A DNA stretch of 64,000 nt, taken from contig JAOWCC010000577.1 in the NCBI GenBank assembly GCA_030867875.1, positions 84,859,740-84,923,739 on the forward strand, written 5' to 3'. A program made the translations under genes and the position numbers. Source of the DNA: Actinernus sp. WN-2022 (taxonomy: Eukaryota > Cnidaria > Anthozoa > Actiniaria > Actinernidae). Shown piece by piece: positions 56,901 through 64,000 of this stretch (positions within the stretch are counted from its first letter, which is position 1; each line of letters begins with the position of its first letter). Under the pieces are notes generated by a model. That model had not been told where the DNA came from, ran no database searches, and saw only the letters and a list, made by a program, of their open reading frames with translations.

Positions 56901-59900
56901 ATCTGATCCACGAAAACTCAGTTTTCCTCGAGCTTCGCTCTTGGAAACTGTTCGCTTCTCCGATCAAATAACATCCTCAGACAAATATCAGTTCATAGAA
57001 CCCATCAAATATCTTCTCTCGCACGTGATTGGTTGAATGCGTCACGTGACCCGATATTTTCTCTTCTCGAGCGGGCAATACCAGCGAATACACCCCTGTG
57101 AGCGTATAAGCGCCCGTCAAAGAAAATATTTGAAGGATGATAACAACAATAACCAGGCCTTACGCATTATCTGATCCTCGAAACCCACAGCCTCCCTCGA
57201 GCTTCGCTCTGCTCTCTGTTCTCTTCTCGGATCAGATATTGTCCGTGGACGAAATATCAGGGCATATTTCGACGCCCAAATAGGTTATTGTTCTTATATG
57301 CATATTAAATGCATGGCCGACCCATTGCCGTGTCGTTATTTCCAACACAAATAGTGACTTTTTCTGTTTGTTGCAGTTTTTAACTGAGCATAGATAATTA
57401 GATTTATGGCATAAACTTCCTCATTTCATTGTTTTGTCTCATTGTTGCCAGTACTAACCTCTTTTCTCTGTCGGTCTCTAGTAGTGATAGAATCTCACCA
57501 ATGATGCTTTCAGATTCCTCCTCACCCATATTCAACAACAAAACCTACAATAGAAACAATTGGAGAACATAATGATGATGATGTGAATTAAATTATATAC
57601 TCGGTTTCCTTTGTTCTAACGGTCTTTATCTAAGTTATCAACCCAACAATTGAAACTCCTAATTGATAAGTACGTTATCATCCTCATTAATAAATTCATG
57701 AGGTTGATAACCTACCTATCAACCTGGAGATTCATTTGTTTAGGAAACTTCACTATAGCCTGGTGGAGAGGAAGAGGGGTGCATGTTGGTGTTTGCGCAC
57801 AGCTTACGAGACCCGTCTTGTGACTGAGAGGAGTTGTCAAATCCCTATAGGGAATGAAATTAACCCAGATATCCTACAGGGATAGCATTAACGAAAACGT
57901 ATTCCTAAAAATGCATTTGATCAATGTCAATGTCCCAGTTATCTTCAATTCTTGACGTCGTCTGAGCATCTATAAGGGCAGACACACGGAGAACCATCTT
58001 CTATTTTCAAATATTATTTGATTGTCACTGTTGCCTAATTGTTGGTAATAGTAGAGGCAGCGGCAGAAGTATAGTATTCATAAACTTGTATGTAACTTCT
58101 CTGAGCTCAGTAATTGCCGCTCCATACATGTATGTAGTATTGCTTTTGCAATGCATTCACTGCAGCCATTGCAATAAACAACTTGAATAAAAACATTATT
58201 ATATAATTCTGCCAAGAACACACTAAATATGCAGAACGCACCAAATATGAGACGGTATTACGGGCAGTTACGTGAAAATGGCTTCCCGTCACCATGGTAA
58301 CCCCATTTATCGAGCACATGCACAAGGGTTTATGTTATTATGGAAATAAACGTTTGTTTCATTACAGAAAGGCTCGCAAAAATACGCAGCCAATTAGATA
58401 CTTAGCCAACTAATATAATATTCTCTATACATTATTTTGAAATTTACGTATTTAGTATTTGTTACGGTTAGCTAATTGTTAGTAACAGTACAGAGCAAGC
58501 GACATGCCAATGACCGCCTAACAGAAGCAGTAGTATTCATAAACTGTACCTTCTCGGTGCTCAGTAAGTGCTCCATATGATCATAGTGCTTGTGCTGCAA
58601 TGCGTTAACTGCAGCCATAGCAATCTGTAGAAGAGCACTGTGATGTCTGAATGCCTTGGGATGACCTCTGTATAATGAAAAACAAAAATGTATTACTCAA
58701 GTTGATACAGGGTTATGCAAGACAATATTCACAATGCCTGTTTTGATATACATCAATTGCATTTGTTTCTTCATAAGTTTCAAGATACATGTACATCGTA
58801 CAAAACATTTCTGTAACAAAATTTACGAAGAGAAATGCATTAAGAGGAGATATTTTACAAAACTGCGTATTAGGCACACATAAAAAAACAGGCTAACGAC
58901 TGAATTTTGTGCCGAACCAAAATTGATTTTAGCAGAGATTTCACAATATTCGTGTTGCTTTTTGAGTGGTGAAAATTAAATTGAACTGTTAATCCAAAGC
59001 GAAAATTTAAAACAAACTTCTCTTGCCAGGGCTAGAGCTGAATAGCAGATAACGACAAACTTCAGAAAAGAAAAAGAAAAGCAAGAAACTAACTTTCTTC
59101 CGCGTTAAAAACAGTACTTACAAATGTAGTCAAGAGTTTATGTTATTTGTGTTTGTTTGTGAGTAATAAAATAGTAATTAGAGCGTTAATCCAAAGCAAG
59201 AAATGGAATTCAAATTCGTCTGTGGGCTAGCTTTTGGTTGCACCTGGTAATGACTAGATTATTCAATCAGGGATAGAATGACGTTCATATTCTGAATCTG
59301 ATAGTATTCGCATAGAAGTTAGATCAGTTCTCAACGGATAATACAATATATAAAGAGAGAAATGGGAATAGAAGAAAAAGAAGAACCTCAATAGAGGTTC
59401 TTTTTTTTCTTCTATTCCCACTTGTCTCTCTCTCGTCTCTTCGCCTGGCGGAGCCAGACAGGGAGGATAGACAAAGTGTGGCGTACTTAATAGTTTCCGC
59501 ACAAATCTACATGCACAACTACTTGATAATTAATGAATAACAGCTGTTTTGTTTGGCTACTTTTATAATTTATTAACAGCCTGAAAAATCGGTTGGTAAT
59601 TTTGGTGCGAAACAAGGATGAAAAGTCCCTCGTGCAGTGCGAACCCAAATCACCAAAAAATAAAGGGCATCGAGAAGGTCTACACTCGTTCCTACGGTAG
59701 ATGTAAGGATATTTGAGAATGATGCATCATTAGGACCAACTTAGTCGCAGTTTACCTAAGCCACGAACGATCGTATGAATGGTTCAAAATGAAGTTTGCG
59801 ACAAACTGAAGCCGCAGCTTCAGTAAGCCCTCGTATAAAGAGAACAGTGTGAACCTTGCAGCTAACTTCCTCTCGTTCATGCCCGGTGTACACAACAAGC

Positions 59901-61608
59901 ATTTGGGGCACAGCACTTCTAAAGTTTAGGTACACGTGCCAAACATTATCGGAAACGTTCCAGGTACGTGTGCTCGAAAATCTAGGGAGTCTGAGACCCT
60001 GTGAAAGGTAGTCTCGACCCGCCTGTTGGGAGTGCTGAGCCCAAGTTAGGAGTCCCATGCTCAAGTTGGGAAGATGGGAGTGCCGTGCCTAAGTTGGGAG
60101 TGCCGTGCCCAAGTTCGGAGTGCCGTGCCCAAGTTGGGAGTGATGTGCCCAAGATGCTTGTCGTGTAAACTGGGCTTTAAGTGGCCCTAATTATAACCTG
60201 ATACTGGGTTCCATTTGTTACCTGAACTGATCGGCAAACGCCTGTAGTTGGTCAGCATTCACTTTTCCAGCCATTCCTTTAGGCTTGTTAGGGATAGACT
60301 CCTTTGTGATGGCATCCATCAACTGCCGTGCTATATCCATTAAACTTTCCTATGGAAGAAATATTAATGGCCGAATGTTTCATTTTGTTAAAAATAATTT
60401 ACAATACATTTTCCCAGAACTAGAGGTGACTACTAACCACTTAACGACTGACCCCGAGGGAAACAGTGAGTTTTGTTTCCACTCGAGGTCCTCGATGGTC
60501 CCCGTGAGATGAAGTCGAGGGAAACATAGCAACGCAAGCCAGTAGCCATGACATGTGACCGTTACACCATTTTGTGTCACGATGTGATCACGATCCCGCA
60601 CGGGTTACATTAAACACTTAATGTCTGTCCCTTCGGGAATCAGAGAGTTTTGTTTCCCCGAGATCCTCGATGTTCCCCGAGACAGCGTCGCTACGGCATT
60701 TTTAGCATCGTTGTGTGTCTTTCTTGCATGCTTTTTTTAGCTACCAATTTCTCTCTCTTGCGCTTGACAAAGATGTAAATTGTTTCTTTGGAGCTGGTTC
60801 CATTTTGAATGGTTTCTTTCGACGAAAAATGGTCAGCTTTTGATGAAGATCTACACATTTTAGTAAACAAATATTCCCGCCTTTAGCTAGCCAGTGGCAC
60901 GCGCGACACATCACACCATCTTCTGTCACGATGTGATCACGTGGCGGGCAACAATTGATTAAATGTTGACCACGCGGGAAACATTGCATTTTGATGACTG
61001 CCACGTGAACCTAAATCAGCCAATGAGAGCGTGCGTTGTGTCTGGAAAACTTATGGCTATATAACAATGGACTTTGATGACTGCCACGTGACCCTGGATG
61101 AACCAATGAGTGTGTGCGTTGTATCTGGAAAACTTATGGCTATGTAACAACGGTGGATATTCACCAAGCCACAAAGCAGCGAGGTAAATATCCACTGCTA
61201 GTCACCAACACTGAGTGGAATACTATTATTGTTTTAGTATACACCACACAAGTGAAATAACTAGTCTCAGATTAAATGTATTTCAAAAAAAACATTTCCG
61301 AGTGAATTCTTCGAGAGAGACCGAAAACAGTAAATAGTTAACATTCATTCACCTCAGTGTCGGTGAATAGTGGTGGTTATTTCATTTTTGACAATTTTTT
61401 TATTGTTATTCAATAACCTTTATTTCACTAAGATCCCAGTGAATTTCAATATGTTGTTCATTAATAATAATGATAATAATAATGGTTTAATCAGTGGCTC
61501 TTCATCCACTGATGGGTCTACGATTTAACGTCCTTATCCGAGAAGACGTGAAGGTCTAACCATATGCAGCTCGTGAACGAAATTGTTTCATAAAGGCAGC
61601 ACCTTCTT

Positions 61609-61639
<31 letters not shown>

Positions 61640-64000
61640 TGGCCGGGGTTTGAACCCGCGACCTCCCGCACGACAGACTGGAGCTTAACCACTGAGGTAA
61701 CCGGGAGGCAGGCTTTGATCATGATATGGAAGTCTTTGTACGATATAAAGACCTTGAATATCTAATGAGCCATATAAATGCTCTTGAATACCTAATCACG
61801 TCTTTATATTGAAAATCACTGTAATATTAATTTTATTTTCTGTCAAATAGACAAAAATTCGCGCGAGGTGATCACTGCTTCGCTCGGATATTGACCTCCG
61901 GGGTAGTCAATAAGAGCGCAGTGTGGTATATACTAATGGAGGTGAATACTGGTAGATATTTACCCGGCGAGCCGCGAAGCGGCAAGGTAAATATCTTCGC
62001 GGCAAGGTAAATATATTCGCGGCAAGGTAAATATATTCGCGGCAAGGTAGATATCCACCACTTTTCACCGACACTGAGGTGAATTGTTTTAGTATGTACC
62101 ACACAAGTGAATAGCCAACACCTACTGATTATTTTATTTTGTGCCAAACGAACAAAAACGCGTGCGAGGTAATCGCTGCTCCGCTCGGAGGTGAATAACA
62201 AAGGATTTTCACCTCCGGAGTAGCCAATGAGAGCACGCGAAAAGCACTATCAATTATCTTCATTGAAACAATTGGTGATAACACACATGTATCAGGTGCT
62301 GTACCTTTTGCCTTTTGGTGAAAAGTGAGTTGAGTAATCCCTGAGCCATCTGGTCCTGAGAGTGAGCCAGACTTCCTGGTGCTACACTGTCCGGGGTTAA
62401 ACTGTAATGTAATATATCAAGCTGTTATAAAATGATGGGTTTTATATGCGCAAACATGCGGTAGTACGTTAAGGGTTTATTGACATATTCCGTTGCTATG
62501 CTCACGGGAGCAGATGCGATTTTGACTTCCGCTGGTCACCCGGTAGTTAATACTTTCATATGTTTGTAAATTTTGTTCATGGTTTACCTGAAACGTTTTC
62601 ATGAATGAATGAAAGTGCTCAAAAGTAAAAAGCAAACCGTGGCGGGTGCGAATGTTGCTGGAAAACGAAAAGCTGGTTTATCATGTGAAAGAAATACTTG
62701 ACAAGAAACTCAATCAGATAATCTTGAAGGACTCGATACTATATTAGGCAACTGTACTTGAACCTAGAGAAAAGGAAATGATTAATACTTGTAAATAAAA
62801 CGTGTATTTCATGTGAGAGCTGTACAAAATAAACGAAATGTGATCATTATTATTTCAAACAAATCTCCACAGAAAAAGGTGTACTATTTTTAATAAGCTG
62901 ATTCGATTTATATTAGGCAACTGTACTTGAACCTAGAGAAAAGGAAATGATTAATACTTGTAAATAAAACGTGTATTTCATGTGAGAGCTGTACAAAATA
63001 AACGAAATGTGATCATTATTATTTCAAACAAATCTCCACAGAAAAAGGTGTACTATTTTTAATAAGCTGATTCGATTTATTGAAAAAAATAATTTTATTC
63101 AGCACGTTGATATGTACATGTACTGCCTCTATTTTCAGAAGCGGGGCGATATCAATAACAATTACGAATAAAATTCACTAGCAATTTTCGCTATGGGAGG
63201 GGGGAGGGTAGGGCGAATTCACTTGGGGGGGGGGGGGGGAGATTCACTGGCGATCTCGCCGGAGGGGGGGGGGGGGGGGGGTCGCTGTGATACCAGAATA
63301 ATAAGCATAGTTTGGATTTATATATTTTTTAAATAACAAATAAAGAAGCCTTAGCCATGTGTAATACCATCTTGTAAAATTCATGAATGATTAATGAGGG
63401 TGAAAACCATTCCCAGCTTAGTATTCAGATCACATGCACAGTACTGTAAATCCCAATAAAATTATTAATGAGTAAATTAACTTTTGATAAAGATTTCGTA
63501 CTCAGCTAATAAGTATGCATAACTTTTGATAACGATCTGCGACTCCTATGGGACGTAGATGGTCATTTCAAGTTATATTATTAATTAGAAATTAACGTTA
63601 ACACAGAATCACATTCCAATTATTTTTTCATTTCACAAGCACGATAAAATATTCGTGTCCGATCTTTATGCTCATTTACAATGGCTCATAACGATTGTCT
63701 GCTCATATTTTATCTACCACATAAAACATGAATTTTTAGCCAATCAGAGCCGGCATACTATCGTATCTATATTATAACGAAGAAATAAAAATAAAAGCAA
63801 CTCTATGTAATACATGTCTAGTCTTCTATCTGACCCTAGAGAAGGTCTACTAATCGGGGACACGGGCACAGATTCCTCGGTCGTATTGGAATTTGGGTTT
63901 GGTTTTTAAGGAGGGAGAACTACCTGCACTGCCGGCCGGTTCCATCACGATTTACACTATTGATGTCATATGATGGCGATGCATTTTGTATTCCAGTGGC
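44154..64000 (-). CDS. SCFD2: SCFD2-like (Sec1 family domain-containing 2), 11 C-terminal exons, 5' end off-window
   Basis: Eleven exons with AG/GT borders (listed separately) join in frame at all ten junctions to give 352 residues without a stop. Telling segments are RFHSLEDILLLVAFVYSLMG, KTGFSLFMNVSKPRPNDLP and LPLIVLFIVGGVTCSEV, which agree with the C-terminal half of animal SCFD2 as I know it. SCFD2 is a poorly studied, divergent Sec1/Munc18 relative with a presumed role in SNARE-dependent membrane traffic in the cytosol. Family length is about 680 residues, so roughly half lies beyond 64000. The last short family segment after TTQ (residues expected downstream of 44154) is not securely found. 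Introns of 0.1-7 kb are filled with repeats, yet every splice site and frame is intact, so the gene should work. Confidence 0.85.
44325..45765. repeat. 80-bp tandem satellite, about 16 units, in an SCFD2 intron
   Basis: TACCAATCAATCTATATATG recurs every 80 bp from 44341 to 44821 and again, after a SINE, from about 45104 to 45740. Units are highly alike, with ACACGTGATGTATACC the most constant part. It fills the intron between exons j and k. Confidence 0.92.
44844..45062 (-). mobile_element. tRNA-derived SINE with (TTAC)n tail
   Basis: On the minus strand the head reads CCCGGTTAGCCCAGTGG (A box) and GGTTCAAACCCC (B box), followed by a body with AAGGTGCTGCCTTTA and a tail CTTACTTACTTACTTAC. 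It is inserted into the 80-bp satellite. It shares its tail type with the LINE at 4301-7652 and its body with 61460-61708. Confidence 0.88.
45768..45893. mobile_element. Short palindromic element
   Basis: ATGATGCCACGCTTTTGTGA with flanking bases is exactly inverted on the right; arms of about 50 bp around a 25-bp loop. Confidence 0.8.
46021..46110 (-). repeat. 85-bp repeat beside SCFD2 exon j
   Basis: Inverted relative of 7757-7842. On the gene strand it is open in the frame that continues from exon j through the intron (DFPLDAMTTDAFIQ) to a stop at 46004, so intron retention would add it to the protein. Confidence 0.5.
46149..46243 (-). CDS. SCFD2: SCFD2 exon j
   Basis: 95 nt between TTCCAG and GTATGT: IMDAIFSSDKPDLIDIEFKS then HGIKDYIKTGF, phase 2 end. 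Strong match to the family. Confidence 0.9.
46244..47734. other. SCFD2 intron, no further feature recognised
   Basis: Between exons i and j. Includes a CG-rich patch with a (CG)n run near 46760. No other gene supported. Confidence 0.35.
47735..47862 (-). mobile_element. tRNA-Ser/Leu-like SINE fragment
   Basis: The minus strand has AAGGGTGGCCGAGTGGTTAA, an A box typical of Ser/Leu tRNAs, then a body with TTGCTCTGAGGGC and CCCGGGTTCTCCGG. The B box is degenerate. Not a functional tRNA. Confidence 0.6.
48101..48161 (-). CDS. SCFD2: SCFD2 exon i
   Basis: 61 nt between TGTTAG and GTGATT: TVYQEATALKQPTYQPLVKQ, corresponding to the AAYRPLLQQ region of the family. Confidence 0.85.
48441..48716. repeat. 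54-bp minisatellite, 5 units
   Basis: AAAGTGTAAGTACGTAAATA starts units at 48441, 48495, 48549, 48603 and 48657, plus a partial one. Each unit contains the perfect palindrome AACACTAGTGTT. The period is divisible by three, which explains the repetitive open frame. Confidence 0.92.
48723..49560 (-). pseudogene. LINE reverse transcriptase fragment in an SCFD2 intron
   Basis: In element order: NWICDFLSNRFQRVKL near 49530, GIPQGTKLGPWLFIAMIDDL near 49440, FKYFDDTTI (YVDD-box equivalent), a long gap, then the C-terminal ERIQKWAMRIIYGYDLPYEQ with a following GLTSLYHRRSEL block. Frames change and stops intervene, and the 5' endonuclease is absent. A different family from the other two LINEs (KYxDDTT type). 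Confidence 0.8.
50399..50498 (-). CDS. SCFD2: SCFD2 exon h
   Basis: 100 nt between TCACAG and GTTTGT: TELVERTVRRKIADAFEKLR then GIGTAREEQQQF, phase 2 end; amphipathic helix-like. Confidence 0.85.
50640..51060. repeat. Interspersed hairpin-like element
   Basis: Inverted relative of 17500-17760; also contains GCACAGGCTTATG, which pairs with CATGAGCCTGTGC 100 bp away. Non-coding. Confidence 0.5.
51115..51470. repeat. Repeat related to 8075, 35880 and 59880
   Basis: GGGAAACTACCCACCCACCC near 51121 is shared with 8080 and 35890. The segment 51350-51440 (TCTGAGACCCTGCG, GGTAGTCTCGG, CCGTGCCCAA) recurs at 59960-60130. Confidence 0.55.
51471..52628. other. SCFD2 intron between exons g and h, no feature recognised
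   Basis: No exon, RNA or clear element seen. Confidence 0.35.
52629..52771. mobile_element. Hairpin MITE
   Basis: ATAGCATGACATTTCGGGAA on the left is matched by TTCCCTCATGTCATGCTAT on the right, and AAATTTCCCCTCGAGCC by its inverse. Arms of about 60 bp. Confidence 0.78.
52772..54179. other. SCFD2 intron, mostly unassigned
   Basis: TGACGAAGGGCTAACGCTCG at about 53268 followed by AAACGTCAGC is a short self-complementary motif of a kind seen near retroelement ends. Nothing else recognised. Confidence 0.35.
54180..54352. mobile_element. 173-bp palindromic MITE, copy 2
   Basis: Same length and ends as 43420-43592; differences are concentrated in the loop. Confidence 0.88.
54612..54806. mobile_element. 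Diverged member of the 26140 MITE family
   Basis: Starts near ATTGAGTGTCGTAAAACC and ends GACACTCAATTGAAAACCGC; contains several CCAATCACGA motifs. Confidence 0.6.
55469..55529 (-). CDS. SCFD2: SCFD2 exon g
   Basis: 61 nt between CCGCAG and GTAATT: NTLVDRLLSGDIVCSSQSYL, phase 1 end. Needed to keep the frame between f and h. Confidence 0.78.
55914..56013 (-). CDS. SCFD2: SCFD2 exon f
   Basis: 100 nt between TTACAG and GTAAGT: FHSLEDILLLVAFVYSLMGD then a Glu-rich end, phase 0. Confidence 0.9.
56050..56700. repeat. Cluster of CACGTG-containing repeat copies
   Basis: Variants of AAACAGTCACGTGCTGATAT with AATAACCAATGAATT and GGAAAGGCTTTA occur about four times, in both orientations (inverted near 56385-56415). 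Related to 15880-15960 and 39060-39130. Confidence 0.65.
56845..57297. mobile_element. Hairpin element, about 450 bp
   Basis: ACAATAACCTCTTTGTGGCG at the left is loosely inverted at the right (CGCCCAAATAGGTTATTGT), with repeated TATCTGATCC and CTCGAGCTTCGCTC motifs inside. Confidence 0.6.
57459..57544 (-). CDS. SCFD2: SCFD2 exon e
   Basis: 86 nt between TTGTAG and GTTAGT: VLLLNMGEEESESIIGEILS then LLETDREK, phase 2 end. Confidence 0.88.
58030..58180 (-). pseudogene. Decayed duplicate of SCFD2 exon d
   Basis: The minus strand reads IAMAAVNALQKQYYIHV, then a one-base frameshift, then sequence ending in TCAGAGAAG. The real exon reads IAMAAVNALQHKHYDHM and ends GCACCGAGAAG. The 5' splice site has changed from GT to TT, and the exon start is lost. 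Flanking intron sequence (TAGTATTCATAAACT) is also shared, so it arose as a local genomic duplication. Confidence 0.75.
58550..58667 (-). CDS. SCFD2: SCFD2 exon d
   Basis: 118 nt between ATACAG and GTACAG: GHPKAFRHHSALLQIAMAAV, then NALQHKHYDHMEHLLSTEK. A decayed duplicate of this exon lies at 58090-58175. Confidence 0.88.
59353..59445. repeat. Short hairpin
   Basis: GAGAAATGGGAATAGAAGAA and AGAACCTC pair with GAGGTTCT and TTCTTCTATTCCCAC; arms about 35 bp, loop a few bases. Confidence 0.75.
59880..60165. repeat. Repeat with short tandem array (GAGTGCCGTGCCCAAGTTGG)
   Basis: Shares its body with 51350-51440. From 60020 to 60155 a unit of about 20 bp is repeated about six times with variation. 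Lies next to SCFD2 exon c. Confidence 0.7.
60222..60349 (-). CDS. SCFD2: SCFD2 exon c
   Basis: 128 nt between CCATAG and GTAACA: ESLMDIARQLMDAITKESIP and a Lys/Gly-rich stretch, then QLQAFADQF, phase 2 end. Confidence 0.85.
61175..62270. repeat. Nested cluster of the 40540 MITE family
   Basis: CACCTCAGTGTCGGTGAATA at 61350, TATACCACACAAGTGAA at 61240 and 62095, and CGAGGTAATCGCTGCTCCGC near 62165 match 40540-40834 in both orientations. A 20-bp unit (GGCAAGGTAAATATATTCGC) is repeated about four times at 61982-62050. Confidence 0.7.
61460..61708 (-). mobile_element. tRNA-derived SINE, second copy of the 44844 family
   Basis: Minus strand: CCGGTTACCTCAGTGGTTAA, B box GGTTCAAACCCC, body with AAGGTGCTGCCTTTATG, and an AT-rich tail of ATT/ATC triplets instead of TTAC. 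Inserted into the MITE cluster. Confidence 0.85.
62305..62401 (-). CDS. SCFD2: SCFD2 exon b
   Basis: 97 nt between TTACAG and GTACAG: LTPDSVAPGSLAHSQ then MAQGLLNSLFTKRQK. Confidence 0.8.
62742..63079. repeat. Exact 169-bp direct tandem duplication
   Basis: TATTAGGCAACTGTACTTGA starts at 62742 and again at 62911; the two 169-bp units are identical by eye, so the event is very recent or an assembly effect. Confidence 0.92.
63223..63282 (+). repeat. Two long G tracts
   Basis: Runs of about 16 and 18 G with an intervening GATTCACTGGCGATCTCGCC; smaller G runs at 63194-63213. They could form G-quadruplexes, and the intron transcript is C-rich here. Confidence 0.8.
63283..63923. other. SCFD2 intron, no further feature recognised
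   Basis: AT-rich. CAATCAGAGCCGGCATACTA near 63742 resembles the end of the 17500/50800 repeat family. Confidence 0.35.
63924..64000 (-). CDS. SCFD2: SCFD2 exon a (partial, window edge)
   Basis: Open to the window edge; reads ...SVNRDGTGRQC and ends in AG before GTAGTT, phase 2. It joins exon b to form a Ser codon. Least secure of the set. Confidence 0.55.

Overview
The window looks like nuclear DNA of a cnidarian, most probably an anthozoan such as a stony coral. This is inferred from four things: AT-rich sequence with spliced animal genes on GT..AG introns, a dense load of short palindromic elements, CR1/L2-type LINEs with tRNA-derived SINEs, and a conserved animal gene cut into about 60-135 bp exons by introns packed with repeats. 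There are no operons, bacterial genes or CRISPR arrays.

Left half (1-32.4 kb). A small-protein gene family resembling the seed maturation protein (SMP, LEA-type) domain occurs three times (301-474, 21370-21558, 28545-28733), each coding exon preceded by a 3' splice site. A conserved TATA-bearing non-coding first exon occurs at 25.1 kb and again at 30.5 kb. Between the genes lie a 102-bp satellite, a nearly complete LINE (4301-7652) with intact endonuclease/reverse transcriptase, a broken B-family DNA polymerase of Polinton/Maverick type (9175-10339) with a likely element terminus at 10831, a Harbinger-type non-autonomous element (12381-13153), a decayed second LINE (17762-19654) between inverted arms, a 1.24-kb terminal-inverted-repeat element with TACA target duplications (23208-24444), and an insertion carrying a frameshifted SGNH-esterase reading frame (27045-28285).

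Middle (32.4-41 kb). Positions 729-17345 recur in the same order as 32409-40450. The two copies differ mainly by insertions: the satellite expansion, LINE, polymerase relic and a 3.9-kb block are only in the left copy; a solo LTR, a TTAA-flanked element and about 1 kb of unassigned sequence are only in the right one. Paralogous empty sites therefore date many insertions. The SMP region (20.1-32 kb) is itself partly triplicated.

Right part (41-64 kb). The minus strand carries the C-terminal half of an SCFD2 (Sec1 family domain-containing 2) gene: eleven exons between 64000 and 44154 that join in frame at all ten junctions (352 residues), with the 5' half beyond the window and the last exon unsettled. 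Its introns hold an 80-bp satellite, SINEs, a LINE fragment, several hairpin elements, an exact 169-bp tandem duplication and a decayed copy of one of its own exons. Just downstream on the same strand is the start of a SAP-domain gene containing a 173-bp palindromic element.
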